Part shown: positions 11,819 to 23,800 of the stretch, piece after piece
Layout of the letters: the number at the start of each line of letters is the position of its first letter
How positions within the stretch are numbered: position 1 is the stretch's first letter
NCBI RefSeq assembly: GCF_037392515.1
Contig: NC_090282.1
Coordinates: forward strand, 34,709,054-34,773,053
From: Haliotis asinina
Lineage: Eukaryota > Mollusca > Gastropoda > Lepetellida > Haliotidae
Reading direction: 5' to 3'
Length of the DNA stretch: 64,000 nt
Made by a program: the position numbers and the translations under genes
The notes under the pieces: model-generated
Told to the model about the DNA's origin: nothing
Seen by the model: only the letters and a program-made list of their open reading frames with translations
Databases searched by the model: none

Positions 11819-14800
11819 GTAAGCTGGCACAGCAGTAAGCCACATGAAGATTAAGAGCAATGTGTACCACGTCTTTGAAATGTTTATGTAGGAAACGGAA
11901 TAGACGCGATTGAACATATCTATGTTGAGAGTGATATCATTGCTTGCCACTGCACTGAGTAATGTGCATGCATTCCATGTTCTGGTAGAAGTAACCAGAC
12001 AGGTTAAGGGTGGAGGGGTAATCTAGTGACAAAAGCATTGGATACTAGTAAGTCAGTAACCCTGCTGGAAAATAGGGCCGAGGATCAGTACTGAAACACC
12101 TGGAAAACATGTAGCAGCATTTTGTAATACAGTGGAAACTGTCTAAACTGTCACTCATTGGAACTGAAGAAATAATCCGATTTAGACAATGTGCCGGATT
12201 GTAGAACTGATGATAAATGTTCAAGCCACAGGCGGATTGAACAGATGCCGGTTTTGACAGTTTCCAGTGTAGTTTGCCAAATGGTGTGTCACATCACCAT
12301 GGTGTCTCTTCAGATGACACCGATGCCAGGACCGGACCGTCCCCCATAGATAAGCTGTCGTCTACGACTCGACTGAACCTGGACTCAATGATCGACAATC
12401 TAGCTTCAGGTGAAGGTATGTGTAGTGTGACTTGTACAGCACTCAAGTATGTAAACATTTAATTGCCAGTCTTGTTTATGTTGCACCAGACAGAACTACC
12501 TGAAACAGAAATAAAATATTTACACAAAAATTTCTAAACTGTAAAATATTCCAATGATGGTTCTACTATCTCAGTGGCAGTGTTTATTTCCAGGACCTGT
12601 GAATATGTGGGTTAGAATTGAACTGCAGTAACCCATGCTTGTTGTAAGAGGCGTCTGATCTGGTGGTCAGACTCACTGACTAGGATAACACCTCATCACA
12701 TCCGGTTGCATAGATCGATGATCATACTGTTGATCACTGAATTGTCTGATACGGACTTGATTATTTACAGACCATTCCCATATAGCTGGAATATTGCCGA
12801 GTGCAATGTAAAACTTAACTTACTCACTCTATCAATCACTGAATTGTCTGATCCAGACTTGATTATTTACAGACCATTCCCATATAGCTGGAATATTGCT
12901 GAGGCAATTTAAAACTTAACTTACTCACTCTATCAATCACTGGATTGTCTGGTCCAGTTCAGGACTGTGATTGTAGGAAGGTCCCTATCCTTGTAAAAGA
13001 AGAGTACACATGATGTCACTCTTCCGGGTCACAGTGCAGAGATATTAGAGCAAACAGTCTACTGTTTACTTCTAGTCAGCACTGGAAGTATCCCACTATA
13101 GCACAGCCTGTCAGATTGATGTCCAAGGAAAGCCCAGTCACAGAAAAACAAAACTGCTCTCTCATGCAATATCTATATGTGTATGATGACCCAAGGCCAC
13201 CTCCATGGATCAGTGACACCTGAGAATTGACAACCTAGTCTAAATGAAGGATCAGTGGTTTCTCTCACCAATCACAAATCTAAAATGATTAGTCATCACA
13301 ACCAACAGTTTGATTCACATATGTTTATCTCCATAAAGTATGCCTCAACTTATATTGAGTAAATAACAGTTAATTGTACTTTGAAATAGAAAAATGCAAA
13401 TATTCTCTGCTTTCAGTATTATCACATCACATATTTTGGGGGGAAATACACACACGATTATTTCAGAATGTTTAGTTCTCTGCACTCCAGGGGAAATGAT
13501 TACATACAGATCAAAACTCACATTACCAATTTATGCTATCTTTACCGAGTGCTATTTTTACCGAGTGCTCATTGCCTAGCTCTGTGTCAAACCTGGTAAA
13601 TTTGTTTACATTAGCTGATCATGCAAACATACAAACAAAATATTGATGAACTATTTGGGTTTGAGGGGAAGCAGTTGTGGTGAATGCATAACACTCGTAT
13701 TAGGGAGCAAATAATTATGTAATAGCACTTGGAACTCATTAAATCATTAAATCTCATTAAGTATTCTCTATTGAAATCAGCTTGATTTCATTAATTCAAT
13801 GTATTATCAGCAAGAAACATCTAATGTGGTACAGGACTAAGACTTTTCCTGATATGAAACTAATTGGAACTTGAAAAGATGTTAGATGTATTATACAAAT
13901 GTTTGGCGATATTAAGAAATTTTGAAACTTATCCTATATCATGGGGTGTTCTCTCTCTCGGTTGAGTGGAAACGAACCGTAAGCAAGGCTGCTGGCTTCT
14001 CTGGAACCCTTCGCCAATCAATCTCGATTGTTCCCATTCCTGGACTGTCTGGCAGGACACTAAGAAGCATGCAGCTTGATCTCCGTTTGGTCATGTGACT
14101 CCCTTGTCTAGTCATTCTCTTTCTTCTTGCACTAGGGTGCTGACATACTGGGGTTTTCTTTGTCTGCTGAGAGCCTTTGCAGTCATGGACAGGTGGAGAA
14201 ATATTCACAGAAAAGGAAGTCTTCTGTGACAAATGTAGAAAGAATTACTCCTCTTTGCTCCCTATCCCATCATGCATTGACTGCATTAGCCTTTGTGCCA
14301 GGCATCATGATATAAAATTTGTGAGAAGCTCAGTGATGACGACTTCGCTTCCTAAAGGCGACTAGCAGACAGGGATAGGAAGAAGTCAGATGGCCCAGGG
14401 TCTTCTGCATCTAAGAAATGGAAGACAGAGAGACCTACTATGAAGGCCCAAAGGACTCCTCCTTTGGCATCCGGAAATGATGATTTTTTTACATTCTTTC
14501 GGAATCTTACCTCAGTAAGAACGTCAAACATTTTTTCCTGATAGCAGATTCAGCTGGAAGTTTGGTGACCTCCAGACCTCCAGTCTCATGTAGACTGGTG
14601 GTAGTGGATAGATCATCGTGATCCTTTGGTGCTGCCGCTGCAGTTGTCCTCGGACCTACAACGCAGATAGTGACATCCTCACTTCGCGGAGTGGTGTTAC
14701 CTTGTAGAAGCAAATCAGGGTGTATCATCTCCCGGTCACCTTCATTCTACATCCCTTGGGTGTAGATCCACCTCACCAAGTTTGACTCTGGAGCATTGCA

Positions 14801-17800
14801 GTGATTTCATCACAGACTGAGCGGTCAGTCTTGTACTAAGGTGCACAGGTGATTGTCAATCATGCTCACTCACTCTACTCTTCGAACAGTTACATCAGTG
14901 GAGTAAGAATTCTGAATTCCAGTGGATTTTAGTGTGTTCTGCTCCTAAGTTGACGGACACATCCTTGATTAAGCTTAAGCAAAGGAGGGAGGGTGCATTC
15001 ATAACAGGCCACCATGCACATCATCATCACATCACCACAGTTGTCATCCACTACTGACACAGGATGATCTGTGGCCCACCGTCCAACCGTGGGATAAGTA
15101 CAAGACCTGAGACAGGATAATTTATAGTTCAAATTTTCTAACATATCCTTTCTGAGACAATGGATTCCTGCCTGACCAACCCTTTTGCACAGATTACGAC
15201 CATTGCTCCAAGAAGAGAATGACCAGACCAAGGGATCCCATGATCAACCAGAGTGCAAGTTTCTTACAAACTACCAGTGTCCAGATATGGCAGTACCAGG
15301 GGTGTGTTCATGTTCAGGATTGGCCAAAAGCTTTGTTTATAGTTCGTTTCCATTCAGCTGTCGATCATAAATGAGAGAGTAGAAGACATAAGCTAGGACA
15401 AGTATTGTAAATGTACATTTTATAGTTAAACTTTTAAATGATTCAATTACTATTGCACCAATAATATGTAATATGTACTTAGCATTCATCCTCTACATTG
15501 CATTACAGTAAAAGGTCAGATTTTAATGAGCTTGATGTTTATCACCCTTAGAGCTGATGAATTTGTGAATGTCAATGACCTTCAATACCTCTTTACACAT
15601 TTAGGTGCCACATTCTGATAATATTTCATTCTGTTTAATGGGTCATCAAGCTAAACGCCATCACTCAAGGGAAAGGTTAATGTTAATACTTGCTTTATAT
15701 ATGAACAAACATTGTGATCAGTGTACAGTTTCTTACACACCACTGTATCAACTGGTATCAAACATGTGTGATTTCCAAGCCCATGGTTGGCTACACCGTG
15801 GTGATGACCTAGGGTCAGATTATGACAGACTATTTTCCTGATTACAATTCAATAATAAGTTTCTTTTGCATCAGTCGAATGCAGACCTGTTACTTGTGCC
15901 AAAACACATTTAATATCTGTATAGCTGTCACATACCTTATTTGTGTGATTGTATGTATTTATGAAATAAACCAAACTTAGTTTTGATAGTAACATGAATC
16001 TATTTTGTTTTCTTATTTTCGTTATTGTCTGCGGATGCAGTTGCTGCAGATTATTCCTAGTCATGACTTAAAATGGCGTTAACAATAAGCAGCATCAGTG
16101 CAAACAAGAAGGCTGAAGATTGATAGTTAATTGATTGTTATCTCCATTGTGACTCACCTTCAAACATTCAAAAGGTACGCCATTAGAACTTGTACAGGAG
16201 AGATGTGACAGGTTTAAAGGTATCACCTTGTGAAAATACCTGACATGGTAATGTCAGTGCCTATTTGTGGTGAGATTTATCTACTGACATAATTGATGTA
16301 CTTATGAAGGATGATTCTTTTACCAATAATTTTACCTGGTGATTGTAATGCCACGGATCAATCCCCAAACTCTGAACAATATGATCATTAAACTGATAAC
16401 TTTGTTCATGACAATCAGAACCGAAACACACGACATGACGCATTTGCAAGGGTTCATAATTGCAAATGCCAACACACATCCTATTAAGTCCATTCAACCA
16501 GCAGAACTTTGTGACATTTTGTATACAGGTTTAATTACCCCAGAAAGGAAGATGGTAGCAATTTTGAACCATTTGCATTTGGTGGGTTTTTGTCCTGTTT
16601 TGACCTGTACCTTGAGTCAAAGTGCTACTGTTCGTCAATGATCAGTGATTGTGAATTTGATGACAGTTCAACACAGTTAACACTGTCATCAAAACAAAAC
16701 AAGAAGTTCTAAAGAGCAAAGAAAAGGGGCAACCTACATCGCCGTACTGAATTGCTCACTGACAATGACTTGAACAAACTCTATGAAACAAAATAACTTG
16801 ATCCCAAATCCATATGGTGGAACAACACCACCCATTTTGGGATGTGTAGTGTCGAACCACAAACTGACATGTAACATGACGGATGTAGTACATATAACTG
16901 ACTTGGCTGGTAGAGAATTTATTGAATTCACAGAGAGGCAGTCAAAAACATGACATTAGGATAATCCTTTGGGTTGTGCTTTCTGTTGTGAGATAATGTT
17001 CCAAAATGCTGGATTAAAAAATTGGAACATCACAAATCATTCATCAAGAAAATTCCTTGTAAAAAACTGTCAGATGAAAATATTCCATAACTCATATTAT
17101 TCAGGTATCAGGTCACCGTAACATACAGAGTGTAAATAACTGCAGTCAAATTTCACTCTCACAACACTGAAACATCCTGGACATCCTTAAAGGCAGTGCC
17201 AAGCGCCAGGAAAGCAAGCAACAAAGAGTAGCTTTCCTTCAACTGTGAATGTAACCTCCGCAATGTCACAGTCGAGCAAAAAGGTTAAATCCCACAAGGG
17301 TGATGAAATCCAAACTATAGTCTGATGATGACTGTATTCAAGTTGAATGGGGATCACATAGCACATGTTCAGAATGATGATGATATCACACCTTAAAATT
17401 AACTTGAGAGAGAACCATTTTCAGTTGCAAAGTGGTGGTTTTTGAGAGTTTAATAAAGTTGATCTTATCTTGTTTTACATAATCATTGTTGCCTTAACAA
17501 ATGTGACTGATACTCTTTAGTGGAGGGTTACACAATGTGTGTGTTGACGAGTGACGTTTCTCATTCATCTATCAACATGATCAATGCACCACTAAAAATC
17601 AGGTGAAATATGCATCCACCTGATCCAAAAGTGGTGAGATTTTGGATGTGTAAGAAACAGATTACCGTCTGTTAGATACCTTGTTCATTTGTTCGATACT
17701 GTTCGAAACAACTTGTAAGATAAATGGTATCTGATAGACACCCGTTTAGTAATCTCTGTATATGTATGCATCTGTGTCATGGTGTTTAGGCTAACTGTCC

Positions 17801-20800
17801 ACACCTGCCTGTTTCAGCCACTCTGGAAAGAGATGAAAAGGGAAAAGTGACGGTGGTCTACAAAGACACACGGTAGGATTATTTTTATATCATCATCAGT
17901 GCTCCTGAAAAAATTATTTGTTGTTGTACGATAACATTTCATGTTTGTTTTCTGTCACACCTGTGGGGTTTGGAAGTTACAAAAAAAAAAAGTGTTGTGC
18001 CAGAGACTTCCATACAGGAGATGGACAAACAAAGCCCTGTCCTGCACTGAAAGGTGTGATGTCATTATTATCATTCAATCACAGATGTCACAAGTCTTGA
18101 AGAGAAGTGAAGCTTGCCTAAGAAACTGGCTCAAGGAGGCAAAGATTAATATTTCATGTGGGTCCCCTTGAAAAAGAAAGGTGTGGTCAAAGGGAGATAA
18201 TCCAGACTGAGGTTTTGGTTTGGTTGCAGTAATCTGTAACCAGTTACCTCCCTTGATATAGACCTATTAAGATACTGCTAGCTATGAAGTGCTTTATATA
18301 TTTGTTAAATACACTGGACAAAAATATTGCATTTATACAATGACTGTAAACAGTCAGGTCTGCATAATTTAATCTAGTTATGTGACATTTTGGTCTTGTG
18401 TCTGGTGTTCTTAGCTAGCCCGAATTCAAGTACCTTCACTGCAGTTACCATGGTTACTAAGCTAAGTTGTTAGCAGAGAAAAATATTCCTGATATTTAAA
18501 CAGCATCAGCATATGACTGCTTGGATTCACACTGTAACTGAAAGTAAATTACCTATGAATAATACTTTCCCCACCACTGTTAATATTTCATTGGATATTG
18601 TTGACTATTTCATTAAACAACAGTTTGTAGTTACTGATTATTGAAGGAAATAGTTACATCTTGAGATCCCATTGTGTATATCTGCTTCTCTGAATGACTA
18701 TGAAGGGTAACTGTGATTGTGTCACCTTGCAGGAAAAGTCCCCTTTTGAGCTATGTTGACAAGTCAAAAAGCAATGTGATACATGTATCAAAGAGTGACA
18801 AAGATCGCCAGAACCAAGTGGAAGTCTGTCTAGAACTGATAGACTTCATAAAGACAAACAGGGCCCCAAAAGGTGTTGACTTTGATCAGACAAAGGTATG
18901 AGTATTGTTTGTGTCATGACTGCATAGCTTTCTCACCCCTTTATGTCAAATTTCCCCCTTTGTTAATTAATCATATGTTTGATGTTGTACAAAGCCTCTC
19001 AGAAATATCAGAACTATAAAAGTTCATGTGGAAATCCATTGAGGACTAGAGTGAGCTTTTTGCAATATTCCAGCAATATCATGGTGGAGGACACCAGAGA
19101 TGGGCTTCACACATTGTACGCATGAGGGGAATCTAACCTGGGTCTTAGGTATTATGAGCTAATGCTTTAACCACCAGGCTACCCCATCTCCCCCACACTG
19201 GACAAGAAGAGCCTGTGATTAATATTAAGAATAATGATTCACTCCATCAATGGAATGACAGCAAGTCTGACCACCACTTCTGATTAAATTTATGTCATAT
19301 CAAGACATATGTGAGGACAAGATGTGTGCATTTTGTCCCAAGGGTCAATGCATCGCTTACCTGTAGGCCAGTGGCAAGTTCATTTCATGTTAGGCCTTTT
19401 GTTCTAAATTTGTATGCATCTCAGTGGCTTAAAACCTTATTTACATGTTTCTTTGTTTGTCACAATGAGTTAGTTTATTAATAAGGACAATGGCCCTTGA
19501 AGATCCAGGCTAGAGTTGATCTTCAGTAACCCATGCTTGTCATAAAATGACTAATGGGATCAGGTGGTGAGGCTCATTGATCTGGTTGACATGTGTCATT
19601 GTATCCCAGTTGCACAAATTGATGCTCATGCTGTTGATGACTGGATGGTTTGGTCCAGTAATTATTTACAGTCGCTGTCATATAGCTGGTAAATTGCTGA
19701 GTGCTGTATAAAACTAAACTCACTCATTCACTCACTAACAAGGGCATAATTCTAGTAAGGGCATCTAAAGTTTGTGCATTTGACACACTCTCTCACTGTG
19801 GTGTTGCTGGAATATTGCTGAATGCTATGTAAAAGTAAACACACACGTCAATGATGATGTGTGTCAACATTCACTCTAAGAAATGTGTAGTGATTTCAAT
19901 GTATTTCAGGTCAAACTTAGCTCTACTGGTAAATATCGTGAAGGTCATGAGTTTACCAAACTGCTGAAAGGGATTCTGGGTAAGGGAGCCACTGCTGGAG
20001 ACATAGTAGTTGTTAAGGACACCAAGACTGGCACTGAGCATGCTCAGAAAACAGTAAGTCGGAGTAGTCATTTTCATAGAGTGGGGTTTTTGGGGACTAA
20101 TACATTTATCAGTTGGACAAGGTTCATTGGTATAACATGTGTTAATGTCTTGCTTCTACCTCTGTTTCAACATTGCCATAAATTACTTATCAGAGTACAT
20201 TTGGTATATTATGTTTGGCATGCAAGTAAAAAAATGGTTGACATTCCATTTCTGTTTTCAGTTTCAACAGATTTTATGACAGCCTCTCTTAATATTGTAC
20301 AACTATTATTCTTCATATATAGAGATTATTGCAAACAAGGGTGTCATATTACTCATTATAAAAGCAGTGTGAAAGTTTGTATTTTGTTTGACTCACTCAC
20401 TCAGTAGAACTATTTATTAAATTCTATAATAGTATAACTGCATGTATTATGAGCTTAGGGCCTGATTACAGAATGAACACTGTCTGTCTGTGTGTCTGTC
20501 TGTCCAATGAGACATGACCAATATTAGTAATAACATTCTTCAACCTTTTCGTTATGTCCTTTCTGTAGGTGATGATATCCGACTTTCGGAAAGATGAGGT
20601 TCGGGCATGGGTGGATCTGCAGGAGTTGAAACTGGAGGGAGAAGCCTTGTGTCCAGCTTTGGTTTGTTTCTACCTGCAAGATAACGAGATCTTCTTCCAC
20701 ATGGAGAAGCTTGATAGAGGTAAGGCAAGAGCTCAACCTTCCGGAGTACATGGCAAAGGCTGTGGCTATATAAGGTTGTGGTCAGGGTTCACTAGTTCAA

Positions 20801-23800
20801 GGTTTTGGGTTTTCAACCAAACTGTTGGGATTTCTTGGCTTTCTGTTTTCCCCTCATGAGGTATACATGCTGACATGGTTTGGCCACAAATGAAAAATTC
20901 CGGAAATGCTATTGTAGCATGTATTATGCACACACCTTTTTACTGGTTTGACAGAATTGTGTAGCAACAAGATCTCGTATAATGTAAAATGCTATCTTTG
21001 ATGCGAAAACACGTCAGACAACAGAAATTAACCAACTGACGCAGACTCCAATGCCTGTGTTTGCAGGAGGAATATCATTGAAGAAAATATCATCTTAAAT
21101 CTAGTTTAGTGTTTGAAGATAGTTATCCTGTATGCAAGTATATTGAACAGAAATCAGGTGTCCTTAGTCCCACATGACACTTGTATAGCACTAACAGCCT
21201 TGAAGAAACTTGTCAGGAAACTTGTCTAACAATTTATCAGTATTCTGTTTGTAAATAAGAAAGGGAGATAAATCTTTTGTTCATCAGCGCTCAATGTTTT
21301 ATGAAGATTTAGTCATTTGCTGCCCTTGAGAATCAGTGCAATAATATTAAACAATCCCTGCTGCCATTTTAAACTGATTGTGTTGATGAGGACGCCAGAC
21401 AATTCTCGCTATCTTCACAATTTGTGCTTGGACAGATGTTTACAGAGTTATCTGTTCCTTCAGCTATAACCCTTCGAGATGTAATTGACAGTCACATGCA
21501 GAAGATAAGAGATGAAGAGCCAAGCCTAGTCCGTCCCTTCTCGCTCTACATCTGCCATGGACTTCTGTCTGCTGTGAGTCTCATCCATGACAAGAACTGG
21601 ACACATGAAGATCTGCACGGTAGGAGGAGTTTATGCACAGTGCGTGTCAGCATACTAATGAAATGTGATTGAGCTCCCCTAATCACACAATGAACTAAGT
21701 CCTCTAGGATAGCACACTTCATTCAGGTCCAAATTAACCTTCAGAGTTGCACCCCCTGGTCATGCCAGGATCTGCTGGTGAATGATGTTTGTTTAATTGC
21801 AGGTTCTTATTGGTATTGTCAAAGTGATAAATGGCAGTTATAAATGTCAGTGATCTCTCTCGTTTTAATCTGTTCTCCACAAACAAGCTGGCATGTGGTA
21901 CTTTTTAAAATTCTTACTAAGCCAAGGTTAAACCAAACTCTATGGCACCTACGGAGAGAAATTATGTAAAGTTTACAAGTAATTTGGTATGGTATCACAA
22001 GCTGGATTGTTCCTCCTGATGGAGAGGCATCTTTTGAGGCTCATAGAATTTGCAGGATGTTGTATCAACTATTCAAGTGTATTACAGAAGTATATTATCA
22101 TAAAAAAAAATCTTCACATTTATTATCCCCCGCAACTTCCACTGTGCCATATGCACATTAAAACATTGACATACTGTAATCATAATTAGTAAACATATTC
22201 ATGAAGAATACTTTGCGATTGCGGGTCATATTGATGACTTTGTCTTCATGTGTCAGTTTGATTTACACTCATACTACATATTGTAGCCACTAATTCTATG
22301 CCAAAGCTTATGATGTATAGGCGGTATGATTGAGTAGTCAAGGCTCATTGCTAATAGTTTAAATGTGGATGTGTTGTGACAGCTGGAAACGTGATGGTAC
22401 AGGAAAAGAACCACAAGTTGTACCTGAAGGTGCTGGACTTTGGGAAGGCTCATCCCTTACGTGGGGAATCTTACAACCTTCGGGGTGAGCAAGATGACAT
22501 CTACCAGATCATCCGTCTGTTCAGCGCCATCTATGTTGGAGACGAGTTTGAAAGTGCCAAGGACATGAAAGACAGCTATAAGCAAAGTGAACTTGTGAGT
22601 ATAGTGTCAGGCTACCTATTAGATATGTGAGTATAGTGTCAGGCCACCTATTGGATATGTGAGTATAGTGTCAGGCTACCTATTGGATATGTGAGTATAG
22701 TGTCAGGTTACCTGTTGGAAATGTGAGTATAGTGTCAGGCTACCTATTGGATATGTGAGTATAGTGTCAGGCTACCTATTGGATATGTGAGTATAGTGTC
22801 AGGCTACCTATTGGATATGTGAGTATAGTGTCAGGCTACCTATTGGATATGTGTAGTATAGTGTCAGGCTACCTATTGGATATGTGTAGTATAGTGTCAG
22901 GCTACCTATTGGATATGTGAGTATAGTGTCAGGCTACCTATTGGATATATGTAGTATAGTGTCAGGCTACCTATTGGATATGTGTAGTATAGTGTCAGGC
23001 TACCTACTGGATATGTGTAGTATAGTGTCAGGCTACCTACTGGATATGTGTAGTATAGTGTCAGGCTACCTATGGGATATGTGTAGTATAGTGTCAGGCT
23101 ACCTATTGGATATGTGTAGTATAGTGTCAGGCTACCTATTGGATATGTGAGTATAGTGTCAGGTTACCTGTTGGAAATGTGAGTATAGTGTCAGGCTACC
23201 TATTGGATATGTGAGTATAGTGTCAGGCTACCTATTGGATATGTGAGTATAGTGTCAGGCTACCTACTGGATATGTGTAGTATAGTGTCAGGCTACCTAC
23301 TGGATATGTGTAGTATAGTGTCAGGCTACCTATTGGATATGTGTAGTATAGTGTCAGGCTACCTACTGGATATGTGTAGTATAGTGTCAGGCTACCTATT
23401 GGATATGTGTAGTATAGTGTCAGGCTACCTACTGGATATGTGTAGTATAGTGTCAGGCTACCTACTGGATATGTGTAGTATAGTGTCAGGCTACCTACTG
23501 GATATGTGTAGTATAGTGTCAGGCTACCTATGGGATATGTGTAGTATAGTGTCAGGCTACCTATTGGATATGTGTAGTATAGTGTCAGGCTACCTATTGG
23601 ATATGTGTAGGGAAACAGCATTTCTAACCTAATGCATCTTAGCTTGTTATGATGTGAAAAATATCACTTGTTTCCAAATGTTCTATAACAGACAAGGACA
23701 CATGTTTTCAGTACTCACTCAAACACTGCTGTAGCCATGGTAGCCATGAAGTGAAAGCTTGGCCCCTCCATTTTTCTTCTTCAGGCATCATCATTGTTGT

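Noticed and set aside
20054..20407. Extension of exon 5 as a 174-codon ORF
   Set aside because: The reading past 20053 is AT-rich, hydrophobic and unlike a kinase, a consensus GTAAGT donor sits at 20054, and exon 6 continues the kinase fold in phase.
21436..21463. Upstream acceptor at 21435 for kinase exon 7
   Set aside because: It would start exon 7 in phase 0 while exon 6 ends in phase 1. The acceptor at 21463 has a better pyrimidine tract and restores the frame.
23232..23632. 129-codon open frames on both strands
   Set aside because: Both lie wholly inside the 32/33 bp array; the 33 bp period keeps any stop-free frame open. They are repeat artefacts.
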